DNA of 64,000 bases from Gloeophyllum trabeum ATCC 11539 (GCF_000344685.1 NW_006920426.1:421619-485618); one strand, 5' to 3'; shown: positions 45,001 to 57,000, counted from the first letter of the stretch. Numbers and translations: made by a program. The notes: generated from the letters alone by a model not told the origin.

Positions 45001-46110
45001 GGGTGGTGGAGGAGACTCGGCAGAACTTCGCAACAACGCAGGTCCTGCCTCCGGTCCCGCTTGCTCCGGCTAGCAAGTCACGCAGCTCTACATCGAAGCC
45101 CGGACGTTTGCCACGGAAGGTGCTTCCAGCAAACAAGATATTCGCTCTGGGAGACTGTGAGGACGAGTCGATGGATCGGACATGGTCCTCAGTCTCACCC
45201 TCTCGTCATTCGTCTCCCGCAAAGACAGTCATGAGTCAGACGGTTCCCACTATCCCATCTGAGAAGTCTAGCACAGCTATCGAAGCCAAACCAGAGGTAG
45301 AGACTAGGAGTCCTCCGAGACAGCGTGCCGCGACGCTTCTCTCCCGCTCTCCCGAGACCAAATCCAAGCCAATCCTGGACCTGGACCAAGGCTCGCCATC
45401 TAAACGCAAGGAGAAGTCCCGCTCTCACAACGATCTTCTGAGACCTATTAGTCCTATTGATCAACTGCAGTTTGAGATAGAGCAGCGTACGTTCCCTCAT
45501 TCTTGGTGGACGAACACTACTGATGTGTGGAATAGGCATCATGCCGAGTCCCCCTTTGCGACTGTCAGCATTGCTGGACAGTAGCCTATTCATTGCAGCA
45601 CCGGCCACTCCGAAGTTGGACCCAACTGCCGTGCCGCATATTACTTTAAACGAGGAATGCGGAGAGCCCGACGACCTAGCTGCTTCCCCTTATCATGTCG
45701 AGCCGTACCCAGCCCGTCAGCCCCCCATGGACTCCGGAAGTCCTATTGACAGCCCCACAAGGCGGCACGTCGAAGGGGTATACGACCGTTTCCTCATGGC
45801 CACCACGGGTGTCAAGAGGGTCGGACGTGGCTATCAGTCGGACAACAACAAGCCTCTCGGTCACATTGCGCCGCGACACACTACGGCACCCAAGCGTGAC
45901 CACTCATTCTTCCTGACCACTCGTCGCGCGATGCCTCCTCCGATCTCTAGTGATGATCTCAGGAGGGCCGCGTCCGCGGATGAACTTGGCTTTGTGTCTC
46001 AGAGCCCCAGGTCATCGGAAGAAGAGGGCAAAAATGCCGTTCGCCTGATGGGTACTCTCAAAGCGATCGTCACTGGCAAACAATCTCGGCGTGCTTCGAG
46101 ACTCGGCTGA
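42010..46110 (+). CDS. Large serine/threonine protein kinase with long disordered tail
   Basis: About 1,110 residues. The kinase domain occupies roughly residues 20-370. Landmarks are the glycine loop EIGFGNWGSVWLC, catalytic lysine HAKVAVKLV, SLWNEMKIVRTL (helix C Glu), catalytic loop VVHNDIKPANILL, metal-binding VLVDFGFAERYD, activation segment end LAYGTPEYLSPERARG, and DIWALGVTFFEILVGRTPF. All key residues are present, though HND replaces the usual HRD. The remaining 700 residues are low-complexity and Ser/Pro/Lys-rich, with a short acidic/basic helix (VREWERERQRLREMERMREK) and many SP sites, so it is likely phosphoregulated. I cannot place it in a named subfamily; it looks closest to CAMK-type kinases. 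At least 12 introns. Ends RRASRLG at 46110. Confidence 0.82.
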
Positions 46111-46536
46111 ATTTCAACTCGCGTTCACCTTCTCCTTCTGCATCAAGCCCAGGACGATCTCACCGTTGTTCCCTCCCTTGCACTGCTTTCATCGTTATAC
46201 ACTTCATCTTCCACCTGCTTCCATCTTATATAATGCTCGGATTGGTCATTGCATTTTTTATCGCTGTCGCATTGCTGTCTATTTGCTTTGTCTCTGCTGT
46301 TATGATCTGTCCCCCACGAATGATTAATGTCCTCACGCTGTCCTGCTAATCGATTCTCTTCTGTGCTTACGTCTCGTTTACGTTTTAACGCACTTACGAT
46401 GCTGTGCATGTATACTACCACGTCGCTTACGCTTGATGGATCTTTTTGCGATTCCCATATGTCTGAGACCCTGAGGAAGTGCAGGCATGGGACGTCCGAT
46501 ATGAATCGGAAATAAATGCTTCAAACGTGAAGCTAA
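46111..46536. other. Intergenic between convergent genes, 0.43 kb
   Basis: Pyrimidine-rich spacer carrying the 3' ends of the kinase (plus) and the SAC3-family gene (minus). No gene recognised. Confidence 0.5.
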
Positions 46537-47807
46537 TTACTGCTTGGGTTTGACCAAAACCCATCCGATGTCGGTACCATCTTTCTTTCTAGCGTCCCCC
46601 TCCTTTTCTCTGTCTTCCAGCCACGCACAAGCGTCTGCGGCGTCACCCCCGGGGTGTCGCACCGACCTCAGCGCCAGCGTCCTCTCCAGCCATTGAGAGG
46701 TGTCGTAACCGGGTTCGCACCAGAGTTCTCGGTAGGCTGTACGCAGGATGAGCCACGTCCTTGCGCGCGCTTTGACTCGCAAGGAGTCCAACAGAGTGAC
46801 GATAGCCCTGTCCGCCAGTCCGAGGTCCAACTGCCGGACGGACGATTGTGTCTCTGGTTCGGGAGAAGGCGTGGATGCGTCTTCCGGTCTCGAGCGAGTC
46901 AGTATCTCGAACCTCGCGTAGTTGTTCGTCCTGATTGATGAGGCAACGGACGTTATCCATCTGTACGAGTCTGATCCGCGTGGCAAGAATGCAGGTGGTA
47001 TAGAGCTCAGGTGCTGGTGAAATGTCCTTTGGGAAGGGTGCGCCGCGACCATATGGTGAAGGAGGGAAATCAGCGTAACTAACAGCCGTCCGCTTTGCTT
47101 GAGCGTCTCGGACGAAGACGTGTAGTACAAGCCAGGAAGGAGATATGAGAGAGTTGTCGTCGCCTGAAGCGGCGTGCTGAACAGGATGGCCAGGACGAGA
47201 GAAGTCTCGTACACTATTCCAGACGTTAGCACCAAGAAGACCGATGTAGGTCAAGAGGTACCGACCTTCAAGGGCAAAATCATCTTTCCTGGCCGACGAC
47301 GATATGCCCTCCCTGAGTTTACCTGGGTACAGAGTCTCATTATCCGGCTGTCCTGAACGATCGCCATACGTACGAAATAGAATCAGTAGGTTCTGCTGCA
47401 CTTCACGCTTTCGGTCTTCCTCGATGGCCTTTGAGGAATCATCTCCCTCGAAGGGGTAATCCTTGAGATAATTGTCTAGCTAGATTATGCATGAGACATT
47501 GTAGGGTCTCAGGACAGTAAATCCTTACCTTCCCTTGAATGAATTCGCGGTAGTCTTCTTGAACTTTGAAGTCCTTCAGTCTAGATATCTGATTGCCGTC
47601 AGTCTGAGCGCATAAGTGTCGCAGCGTTTCGAGGACTCACGTATCGCCGTCCTTTTCAAGGCCACTGCTACGGCTAGGAGAAGCAATGAGATTCATGTCT
47701 CTCCCAGCCGGTCCATTTCGTGGTGCATTTCTTCCCCACTTGGTAGATTGTTCAGCACTTGTTGCAGCACCGGCGCCCCTTCGACTGCGACCTCTATGCG
47801 ACCTCAT
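46537..47807 (-). CDS. SAC3/GANP-family protein
   Basis: About 370 residues after removing at least four introns. The basic N-terminus (MRSHRGRSRRGAG) is followed by TLKDFKVQEDYREFIQGK, DNYLKDYPFEGDD and a helical segment. The exon RKDDFALE joins VYETSLVLAILFSTPLQATTTL, matching the V-Y-E-T core of the SAC3/GANP domain. The C-terminal part (WITSVASSIRTNNYARFEILTR, ADRAIVTLLDSLRVKARARTWLILRTAYRELW) resembles the gxxNYxrFF and MxxFLpxxRxxAlxxlsrAYR region of that family, which ends in a winged helix. Members act in mRNA export (SAC3 in TREX-2) or in splicing (THP3). The protein is much shorter than SAC3, so a THP3- or SAC3D1-like role is more likely. A Met 60 nt upstream (47867) is an alternative start. 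Confidence 0.6.
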
Positions 47808-48093
47808 GATGTCCAAATTGCAATGTGAACTCTCTGAATCCGACCGTTTCCTGGTTCTACGAAGCACGAACGCCTGCTTCTAGATCCCGGACAAATATGA
47901 TAGTTCTGGATCGTCATGCTGTCAATCGGCGACTGGGTATTGATATCGACGGACCTGGTGGTGGTTGAGTTCCAAGGCTTTCTATGTAGCCGTCTGCACG
48001 GCTGGACCTCCATTCACCTATCCAGATTGCTACCGATCCTCGACACAAGCTGACTAGTCCTCACTTATACACTACGGGGCAAAGGAGACCAGT

Positions 48094-49206
48094 ATGACTA
48101 GTACTACCAAGGGTACTTCTGCAGAACTCTCGGAGAAGACAGTCCCACTGGGGACCGGACCTCCGACGAGGGAGGAATTGCTGGTCTACTACCCAGCCAA
48201 ATTTACATGGCATCAGCTGAAGACATTCATTAATTCCGGGTGTGTACAAGGAGGCAGATGTAATGCTGCCTGCTGATTATCATAAAGTGACTTAGGACTA
48301 CTGAAGCGGGACAAAAAGCTGCAGCAGAGATATGATGCTTGGGCCAAAGGCATCAGGGCAGAGTATGGATCCATCGGCGCGTACCCCCATCGTTTGGCGA
48401 TGCATGCACGATGATAACATATTCCTGTCCTGCACAGTGAATTATCTGATGTACAAGCGACTACGCTGGGGGAAGCGTGACACCCAGTCCCGGCTCACTT
48501 CTGCGTTGGACGACGGGTCCAGTAGCAGTGCTCCTCCGACCGAAGAGCAAGTGCCCTTCGACCCCCGGAATCCACCGCCGTTACCGCCGCTGCCCGATAA
48601 CGCCCCGCCCTATTTCACCGCCGACACTCCAGCAGAACTGATCAGCATCACGCAGAACGACTGGCCATACTCAGGCAAGCATATACCATGTGTTTCTTCC
48701 ACTCACAGTGCTAACAATCCCGCCCAGTGCCCCCCGATATCGAACACACCCTCATCTGGACGCGCGTCCCGATATTCCACCCCGACATCGTCCACCCGTC
48801 CGTAAAAGCCCGCGTGGACCAGGACGGCCTGTGGGGGTTCACGGGCACGCCGAAGGACTCGCCTCGGCCGTCCCCCTCGACACTACCGCAATGTCTGCCC
48901 GCACTGTCGGAGTGGGGCGTCACGATGGACAAGCTGGTGCGGTCACCCAAGGGCACGGAGGAGGAGGAGGCGCTGGTGAAGCGGGCTGGGGCGGAGGTGA
49001 ACGAGTTCATTAGGCGGCGGTGGAACGAGAGGGAGTGGGAGACTGCATGGTTCGTTAATCCGCCGGTACGTCTTGGATCAGCTTCGATATGGTGCTGGTA
49101 CTAACGGATGCTTGTGCAGCGACTGCAAAGCGTACCTGGTCTCGCGCATATCCATGTCTTCGCTAGGCACAAATCTCCCGAGGAGATTGCCAGAGGGGAA
49201 TATTGA
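48094..49206 (+). CDS. DUF3605 family protein
   Basis: About 310 residues, soluble. Start ATG at 48094 (MTSTTKGTSAELSEK). The family pattern is clear: FTWHQLKTFINSG joins DLGLLKRDKKLQQRYDAWAKGIRAEYGSIVNYLMYKRLRW; then NDWPYSVPPDIEHTLIWTRVPIF; and near the end EVNEFIRRRWNEREWETAWFVNPPRLQSVPGLAHIHVFARHK. Some fungal members are annotated as N-acetylglucosamine-induced proteins, but no biochemical activity is established. Four or more introns; stop at 49204-49206. It is divergent from the SAC3-family gene across a 286-bp shared promoter. Confidence 0.8.
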
Positions 49207-49514
49207 ATGGACGCGTTTACTGAAGGAATTGACTAGAGCTAGATCTACCAACTGTGTTTAGAATCAAGGGAAAGACTGCATTTACAGACCATAGATGGAC
49301 CGCGAAGTCCCTGCAGCTGGGATGGGTGGGACGGGCCAGGGCAGAATATGATTATTATATTATACAGGAGTGCCTGCTTGGGCGAGTTGATGTAGGATGT
49401 GATACATTAGACATGATACAACATATGTTCTATACAAAGCAAGTCGTCAATGCAGGCTCGAACATGCGTTAGGATGTCGTTAACAGAGCACCAGAATACT
49501 CTTTGAAAATAGCT
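49207..49514. other. Intergenic between convergent genes, 0.31 kb
   Basis: Short tail-to-tail spacer between the DUF3605 gene and the F-box gene. AT-rich patches near 49350-49430; nothing else recognised. Confidence 0.5.
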
Positions 49515-51038
49515 TTAATCCCAGAACTGGCATGTGGCTTTGCTCTTCCTGTACTGCGTCCCATCCTCGGTCTGCTCCCATACCACATCTCGGCCCGGCG
49601 TGATCCCCGCAGCTCGGAAATATATATGAGCGAAAATCAACGACTGGACGTGGCCCGGTTGAGTCAAGCCCGGATCCTCAGGGAACGGCACAAGCTGGAT
49701 CCGCGAACGCAAAGCCAGCAGCTCGTCCGCAAGATCCATAGCCTCCAGAGAGCACCCGACGAGCGCGAGGTCCTCCAGGCGCGGCAGGAACTCGTAGCTC
49801 TTGTCCTCCTCCAGCGGGCACGTCAGCACATCCAGCACGCCGTCCGTGCTGAACCCATTCGCGTACTTCCACTCGATGACGACGAGCTTGCGCAGGAGCG
49901 GCGCGAGCCGGAAGACGCGCGCCCACTCGCGCGCGGTGACGCACGCGCCCGCGAGCATGAGTCCCTGCAGCGGGCACTTGGAGCGCGCGACCAGGTCCGC
50001 GAACTTGTCGATGCTGAAGCGGCAGGGCGGCGGCGCGGCCGGGGCGCGCCGCGTAGCGTTGAGGTCGATGGTGACCGTGGTGAGCTGCGGGAGGGTGAGC
50101 CGCTCGAAGGGGACGTCGCAGGGGTCGCCTTTGATCATGAACTCGCGGAGGGTGTGGTGCGTCACGTCCGGACCGAGGTACTCCTGGCGCATGGGGCGGA
50201 TCCGGAGCTGCATGTTGACTAGTTGGGGACAGTGCGAGAGGATCCGGAGCATTGCGTCGGAGGGCACCACACAGGATAGACGAACTTCGGTCACTTGAGG
50301 CCAAGAAAGACGCATAGGCAGGGGCCTTGGAGGGAATACGAGGGTGACCTTGAAGGTCTGCAGATGAGGCGCGCAAGATTTGACCAGTAGCTCGTTGTCG
50401 AACGCGTGCCGAGAGTAAGCAGTATATACCTGGAGGCGCTTGAGGCGCGGGTACTGGTGCCCAGGGGAGAATACCTCATACAAGGACGCCGGAGGGAACT
50501 TGTGCAGACACAGGTCTTCCAGCCTGTCGGCAAACGGCAGGATAAGCGGCAGGTAGGGTTCAGTGTTGCCTCTGAAGTTAGCCAGCTTAATCGAGAGCAA
50601 ATGCCGCCCAGAGCGTTCCAGCCAGAGTCGTACAGTGTCACGGTCAGGCCAACTAGTCCGACCTTGCGTCTTGTCGTCCCCCAGGAGGAGGGAGGTCCAT
50701 AGGTCCGGCGTGAACATGGCGACGTCCCGCCAGAATTTGCATACGTGGGTCAGAAGCATGGGGGCCGCGTCCTTGCGCATGGGCACATAGTCAACTTCGG
50801 GGAGAGCAAAGAAGAATACTCTGCCAAGGATCTCTGGGGGAAGCCTTCTGATAGGTGCCAGGACGGATTTGCAGCGCGTAATGGAGGAAACCAGTGATTC
50901 TCGTCGTTGGGGGACCCCTAAAGGATTTACAACTAAGTCTTCCTTTTCCCATAGGTTATCGACTGTTCTCTCCGCCTCTTCTACAAACCATCGGAGCTTG
51001 CGCCTCTCCGCATCCGTAGGGAAGCAGAAGTTGCGCAA
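49515..51038 (-). CDS. F-box protein with leucine-rich-like C-terminus
   Basis: Single-exon frame of 507 codons. An N-terminal coiled segment (AERRKLRWFVEEAERTVDNLWEKEDLV) precedes the F-box PIRRLPPEILGRVFFFALPE, with HVCKFWRDVAMFTPDLWTSLLL completing the F-box helices. This is the typical layout of the large Agaricomycete F-box families. The rest (residues about 130-500) is a series of irregular leucine-rich units such as PFADRLEDLCLHKFP, YPRLKRLQVYTAYS, CPQLVNMQLRIRP and FLPRLEDLALVGCSLEAMDLADEL. The protein probably presents substrates to an SCF ubiquitin ligase through Skp1. Its target is unknown. Confidence 0.88.
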   Translation of the reverse strand: MRNFCFPTDAERRKLRWFVEEAERTVDNLWEKEDLVVNPLGVPQRRESLVSSITRCKSVLAPIRRLPPEILGRVFFFALPEVDYVPMRKDAAPMLLTHVCKFWRDVAMFTPDLWTSLLLGDDKTQGRTSWPDRDTVRLWLERSGRHLLSIKLANFRGNTEPYLPLILPFADRLEDLCLHKFPPASLYEVFSPGHQYPRLKRLQVYTAYSRHAFDNELLVKSCAPHLQTFKVTLVFPPRPLPMRLSWPQVTEVRLSCVVPSDAMLRILSHCPQLVNMQLRIRPMRQEYLGPDVTHHTLREFMIKGDPCDVPFERLTLPQLTTVTIDLNATRRAPAAPPPCRFSIDKFADLVARSKCPLQGLMLAGACVTAREWARVFRLAPLLRKLVVIEWKYANGFSTDGVLDVLTCPLEEDKSYEFLPRLEDLALVGCSLEAMDLADELLALRSRIQLVPFPEDPGLTQPGHVQSLIFAHIYFRAAGITPGRDVVWEQTEDGTQYRKSKATCQFWD

Positions 51039-51449
51039 GTAGCGACGACTGGGGACGTCGTGATTGCCTGAGAAAAAATTTTCAGCTTTAGTCGAAGTTG
51101 TAGAGCAAACAGTGTAGGTATACCTATGGAATCTAGGACCATAGTGACTAGTTTACGAAAAGGGAGGATGTGTTAGGTTTCGGCAAGAATAAGCCTGACG
51201 CGTTGAGGTATGTGGATGTCAAGATAAAAGAATGTCGCAGCTCCAGGAGCAATGAGGTACAATACAGACACGTAAAGCCGTCTTGACCGGCACACGAAGA
51301 GGGAGGGGAGAAGGAAGAGAGATGAACTGCTCGAGGACGTCCGAGTCCGCCTTTTGAGGGACGCGTCGAGCACGTGATACTGCTCATGACAAAGTCGCCT
51401 TGACGCATTCGATTACTTACGCCACCACTGGCAGCAGCTCTACCTCCAA
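51039..51449. other. Divergent promoter region, 0.41 kb
   Basis: Between the F-box gene (minus) and PPCDC (plus). Near the PPCDC start it carries ACGCGT at 51361-51366 and CACGTGAT at 51371-51378, listed separately. No coding sequence recognised. Confidence 0.5.
51361..51378 (+). promoter_or_regulatory. PPCDC upstream elements: ACGCGT and CACGTGAT
   Basis: ACGCGT (51361-51366) is followed four bases later by CACGTGAT (51371-51378), ending 71 bp before the PPCDC start codon. The same two motifs occur upstream of SMC6 in reverse order. Function is inferred from motif identity and position only. Confidence 0.4.
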
Positions 51450-52301
51450 ATGACTCTCACCAAACGATTTGTTGCTGAAGTCGAAAAAGTGGAAGGCGAC
51501 ACGCATATCCTCCTCATCACCACCGGCAGCGTCGCCTCCATTAAGGCGCCTCTCATCGTATCGGAATTACTGCGAGTCTGTCCCTACATTCCGTGCAGAG
51601 AACAAAACGTTGTTGATACGCTGTCTCGTACGTGACCGGGCTACAGTACGAGAACGTCAAGGTAGAGGTAGTCTCTACCAAGTCCTCTCTTGCCTTCTTC
51701 GATGCCGGTGAAATCGAGAAGGCCGGCTCGAGGGTGTGGACGGACGAAGACGAGTGGGCGGTGCGTTTTATGCTCGAGTATCTCTGAAGTGTCGGACTGA
51801 GCGGCGCCTAGGGAGGCTTCCGCATCGGCGACCCCATCCTCCACATAGAACTGCGCCGATGGGCCGACGTCGTCCTGATCGCGCCGTGTTCCGCGAACAC
51901 CCTCTCAAAGATCGCCCACGGGCTGTGCGACAACCTTGTGGTACGGTGTCTTGCTGGGTGCGCACATTCAACCTGAATTATGCACAGACATCTCTGCTGC
52001 GGGCACTCGCCCCCACCACACCGACGTACGTGTTCCCCGCCATGAACACGCTCATGTACGAGCACCCCTTGACCGCGGAGCATCTGCGCGTTGTTCGCGA
52101 GGTTGTCAAATACCAGGTGGTAGGACCTATCGGAAAGACTCTCGCTTGCGGAGATGTCGGTGCGTCGGGCCAGTCGTCGATGTCTTGTCCTGTATACTTA
52201 TAGCCTTTTTTACAGGACTGGGAGCTATGACAGAGTGGAGGGACATAGTGCAGATTGTCGTTGACAAGTTTAATCTGGTGCGAAGAGAAGGGCCTGAGTG
52301 A
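51450..52301 (+). CDS. Phosphopantothenoylcysteine decarboxylase
   Basis: FMN flavoprotein of coenzyme A synthesis that decarboxylates 4'-phosphopantothenoylcysteine to 4'-phosphopantetheine; about 220 residues. From ATG 51450 it reads THILLITTGSVASIKAPLIV (FMN-binding start of the fold) and joins across intron 1 to YENVKVEVVSTKSSLAFFD. The catalytic His lies in ILHIELRRWADVVLIAPCSANTLSKIAHGLCDNL, the PAMN motif in YVFPAMNTLMYEHPLT, and the substrate clamp Cys in LACGDVGLGAM. Because both His and Cys are present it should be an active enzyme (COAB/COAC-type), not a HAL3/VHS3-like regulatory subunit lacking them, and it has none of the acidic tail of HAL3. Three or four introns; stop at 52299-52301. 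Confidence 0.92.
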
Positions 52302-52597
52302 ATGTGAATACACATGATCCTGTTGCCAGCGGATGGGGATGGCCTGCGTGGAGTGTGTATCCTGCATCCATCCTCCTACGAATCCATACCGTGTAGCCCT
52401 CTGGCCAAGGGGCGCGACATTCTCCGCATGCCTGAGTTGCAATCGCGAAGACTTGCGTTGCAGGAGGAGTCCGTTATTCCAAGCACCCGCCAGCTCAGTA
52501 AACAGAAATTATTGATGCGTTTTGTACATGTGAATCCGCCCCAGAGATATACACTACGTTCCGCAATATCAAAAGCACCCTCTCGCAAAACCATCAA

Positions 52598-53607
52598 CTA
52601 TCCCTCCAGTATCCCCATCTCCTTCCAGCGCTCCCATAGCGGGCCGATGGACGTCGGCGCATTTGGGGCGCCCTTGACGTCCTTGACGTCTAACAATTCG
52701 TACTCGCGCCCGAAGGCGAGGAAGTGCGCGAAGAGCGAGTTGAAGTGCGGCTCGGAGCGCAGGTGCAGGATCTGGTGGTAGTGCGCGTGGTAGATGTGCG
52801 CGAAGACGCGGAGCAGCTGGCGGTAGACGTGTTTGATCGTCGCGGGGAAGCTTTGCGGGAAGTCGCGGCCTGCGCGAAATTAGGTCAAGTCAGTCAAGAG
52901 GTGGGTTACAATGAGGGGAGGAGAGAGGGGGAGCACACCGGCTTTGGTGGGGAAGACGGTTTCGTCGTCCAGGAGGTTCTGGATCCATGTCATGACGAAG
53001 TCGATGTACGTCGGCGCGGGCAGGTTGACGCTCTTGCGGTCTTGATTTATCCACGTATAGTTCAAGCTGCGGGAGGTTATTGAGCGGGTGGGGTTACGCG
53101 GTCATAGCCCTTGTGACATACTTGGGGCCCGCGGACATGGTTGGACAGAGCTCTGGCGTGCAGAACTCGGCTATGACACCGTAGAACATGTTGATGTTCT
53201 GATAAAAGTCAAAGACTACGGTACGCAGAACACAACGCGCGTGCGTGAGCGAGCACTCTCACCGTGAAGGAAAAGCAGTACGCACTATTCGACGCGACCC
53301 ACTCGTTCACCTCCACGTACTTCGGGAGCATCACGATCGGCTTGAAGTTGCCCTTCACGAGCGCGGCCTCGACGAACGGGCTGCACAGGAACAGCGGCTT
53401 CGACGTGCCATTCGCGGAGACGGGCGACGTGGGCGCGCCCGACGGCGGGCCTTGTTCTGTCGGTGAGAGCGCTCCTGTCGGCGTCGGCGAGCGTTTAGGC
53501 CCACCTCGCGGGGCCCGTGTCATGGACCGTCTGGAATGCAACGATGCGATGAGTAGTGCTCGGACATCGCGCAGCTGGACGTACCCTATTGAGTTGAAGA
53601 AAGACAT
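52598..53607 (-). CDS. MOB2: MOB2-type kinase activator (Mob1/phocein family)
   Basis: Small zinc-binding coactivator of NDR/LATS kinases (CBK1 or ORB6 in fungi), acting in polarity and morphogenesis. Start at 53607 gives MSFFNSIG; splicing joins it to RSMTRAPRGG. Then follow a Pro/Ser-rich insert, PLFLCSPFVEAALVKGNFKPIVMLPKYVEVNEWVASN, NINMFYGVIAEFCTPELCPTMSAGPKLNYTWINQDRKSVNLPAPTYIDFVMTWIQNLLDDETVFPTKAG, and RQLLRVFAHIYHAHYHQILHL. The CTPE..CP cysteines and the HIYHAHY histidines form the zinc site. NYTWINQDRKSVNLPAPTY and HFNSLFAHFLAFGREYELL fit MOB2 rather than MOB1. At least three introns, the first being 54 nt, a multiple of three. The C-terminus is WERWKEMGILEG. Confidence 0.9.
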
Positions 53608-54067
53608 TTTACGGCGGGGAAGAAGGGAATGGCGCCGTCAAGGCGCGTCGTGGCGAAGAGGAGAAGCGGTTGCGGAGGGGGAGGGGGTATAAGGTAAATT
53701 GGTTGTTTAGCAGATGCAAGTGGTAATCGAAGCTGCGCGTCTCGAGGAGGATCTATTCCCACGGTGAAATAGCGTGATAATTATTGGAGAAATGTAATGT
53801 GCGATCCAGGAATCTAACTTACCGCTGAAAACAATCATTGAAGAGCATTCACCTCTACATATAAGCTAACCTAATCTCCTCTTGATGTCTCGTCCTGACC
53901 AAGTGATGGCAAATCATGTGTATTTGTTAAGTTATTAATTATGTAATAAGTGGTCCCGTAATATTTTCCCATTTCGGAGTCTGAATGTGAGTGCGACTTG
54001 TGGCGCGCGTGCATTGTACTCCTGCCATTCCACAACCAAGTCTCGCACTTGGTCCCAGCGACGCGCG
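53608..54067. other. Divergent promoter region, 0.46 kb
   Basis: Shared by MOB2 (minus) and the TPR/MLP1 gene (plus). AT-rich in 53700-53960. No CACGTGAT or other motif of note was seen. Confidence 0.5.
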
Positions 54068-57000
54068 ATGGTGAGGACGCGTCGAACAGCCAGAATCTCG
54101 ACGGGGCCGAGCGCGCCCCGTGCACAAAACCACCCCGGCTCTGCCTCCCAAGCCGACTCCGACTCGGACGACGACCGATCCCATGCCACATTCATGTTGA
54201 ACCTCCCCGAAGATATCGACTTGGACGCCCTGTCTAGCTTATTACCGGACACGCCACTAACGAATCCGGACCCCGATACCGTTATCTCGTTATATCGCTT
54301 TTTACTCGCCCATGTTGCGGAAGCTGACGCGGTGCAGCGGGAGGTGGAAGAGCTACGTGCAGAGTCGGAAAGGAAGGATGTGGAGCTCGACCAGGCGTTG
54401 CAAGATCGGGACACAGCGACGAAGGAGCTGGAGGCTACTCTTGAAGCTACGCAGAAGGAGCTGCAGCAGGTGAAAGAGGAGAACAGTCGTCTTGGTGTGT
54501 ACCGCATTGTGGTCCTGTGTCTGTCACTAACTGGCCTACAGCCACAACGAACAAGGAATTGCAGCGGCAGATCGCAACACTAAGCAATTCACAAAGCTCA
54601 TCTTCTACGGAGGTGCTCAGCCTGCGACAACGCGTCGAAGATGTCGAGCGCGAGAAACGCGACCTCGTCTTGGTCGTAAGCCGGCTGAAGGAGGACGGCG
54701 CCCAGCGCGAGGAGGAAATCCAGACGTTGCGTACCAACCTCCGGCAGGCGCGCCAGGAGCACCAGACCCTGGAGGCGCAGCTCCGCGAAGCGCGCTCGTC
54801 GGAGACGTCGACGAAGTTCAAGATCGACTCGCTCTCGCAGCAGCTGACGCTCGCGAAGGAGGAGCTCGAGCGCACGTCCGGCGAGCTGAGCGCCAAGACG
54901 GAGGAGTTCGCGCGTTACCGCCGCGCGAAGCACGCGGAGCTCGCGCAGCTGCAGGCCGAGCACGACGCGCTCACGCAGACGCACGCGTCGACCGAGAGCA
55001 CGCTCAAGGCGCTGCAGTCCGCGCACTCGGCGCAGACCCACCAGTTGGCGCAGGCGCAGGCGCGCATCCAGGAGCTGACCGGCGCGCTCGCGGAGCAGGA
55101 GGCGAACTACTCCACGGAGGCGGGCACGCTGAAGAGGCTGGTGAAGATGCTGGAGGAGCGGGAGCAGCAATCGAAGGTGGTTGTCGCGAATATCGAGCGT
55201 GACTGGGCGGAAGTGGGTGAGAAGACCGCGCAGCGGGAGAATCACCTGAGGGAGATCATCGACAAAGAACGGAAGCGTGCCGAGCAGGCGGAGAAGCGAG
55301 TGGAGGAGTTGGAGGAGGCTGTCCAGAGGATGCCTCGCGGTGAGCAGTTCATTCCCAGCATCAGTGCTCCTGGAACGCCCCAGACACCCGGTATACCTGG
55401 CACCCCTGTGCGCGGCGGGATATCAAACATTGTTTCCGAGGGGAGCTTGGGTTGGAGTCCTAGTATCTCCATGGCTGGACGAATGCAGCGAAGCGGGAAG
55501 ACATTTACCGAGGTGTATGCAGACTATGTCCAGCTGCAGGAGCAATACGCGCAGAAATGCGCGGAATGTGAAAAGCTGGACGACACGGTAAGAAGGGCGC
55601 TGTCTGAGATCGAGGAGAGAGTGCGTGGTTCTGCTCTGTGACTCCCTCAATGCCGCTCATATTCTTGTAGGTACCGGTTCTCAATCAACAGCGGGAGGAG
55701 TACGAACGGCTGCGACTCGAAGCCGATGAACTCGCTAGCCAACTGGCGGAGACTATCGCGGAACGCGACGCCAAGGCTGCCCAGAGCGAAGACTCGAGCC
55801 AGAAATTGAGGAAAGTCGTTCAGGAGAATGGCCTTCTACAGACACAGCTCAAGGACCTCGGAGATCAAGTTCAGAATTTACTGGAAGTCATCGCTCGCAA
55901 GGAAGATCCCTTGCTTGAGGCCAAAACGCGCGAGAAACGGGATACAGTCCCTGCCGCAAACATCGAAGAGGTCATCACCGACAACCTTGTGCTCTTCGAC
56001 AATATCGGCGCTTTACAGGAGCAGAACATGAAGCTCCTGAAGATCACCAGGGAGCTGGGCCAGAAGTTGGAGGACGAGGAACGGGACTACCGCGCTATTA
56101 TGGAACAGGAGCAGCTCGAGGCGATCAAGGAGGCCCATGACGCTATCCAGGAGCTCCAGGACCAGCTGGACAACCAGAAACGGAGCCACGAGATCACCCT
56201 TCAGGCGTATATTCGAGAAAGAGACGCGTTGAGAGCTAGGCTGTCTCGGGCCGAGCGCGGGTTGCCTACCACTTACGGTGACTTACCTGCTCCGACATCC
56301 TTCAACGGCAAGGATGCCGACCTCGCGAAGGAACTTGCGGAGGTGCAACATCAGTTCGACACTTACAGGACCGAGATGGGCGTTGACGTCGCGAGGCTGC
56401 GTGAGGAGACGTTTGCTGCTCAGAAGGAAGCTCACCGGCTGTCCGCTGAGCTGGCTAAGGCAAACGCTAAGGTCGATTACCTCGCAGGTGCGTTCTAGTC
56501 TGCGGAGTTGGTGCGAAACCACTCTGATGTCTCTCTAGACCGTCACCGCATGGCGCAGGAGCAGTATGCTATTCAGAACCGGGAGCTAGACAGCTTGAAC
56601 ACTCGCAACAGGCAGCTTTTAGACCAATATACTCGGGTGGACATCGAATGTAACAGAGTATCCGAAGACCTGGCGATGGCTAATAGCCGTGTGGAGCAGC
56701 TCAGAAATGAGAACGCCAATCTTCGCGCGGAGAAAAAGATTTGGGAGGTGAGTAACGTGTCGACCTCTGGGGAGCTTTGAGACTGACTGTGCTGCGCAGA
56801 GTGTACAGGCTCGTCTCGTTGAAGATAATAAGTCGCTTGCCATGGAACGTTCTCAGCTCTCTGATCTGATGGTCAACGTGCAACGGATGCATCATGATCT
56901 CGAGCAGTCGGGTCAGAACGATCGACGTCGGCTGGAGAACCAAATCCAGACGTTGGAGCGTCAAACGTGAGTCGTACTACATACCAAATGTAGAGGGAGG

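Noticed and set aside
48690..49013. Alternative plus-strand Gly/His-rich frame
   Set aside because: Overlaps exons of the DUF3605 gene in another frame; the DUF3605 frame has the conserved motifs.
49503..50222. Plus-strand open frame of 239 codons
   Set aside because: Antisense to the F-box gene; Arg/Glu-rich composition produced by GC-rich codons on the other strand.
54598..55245. Minus-strand Leu/Arg-rich frame of 215 codons
   Set aside because: Shadow of the TPR/MLP1 coiled coil (Glu/Lys codons read in reverse give Leu/Arg).
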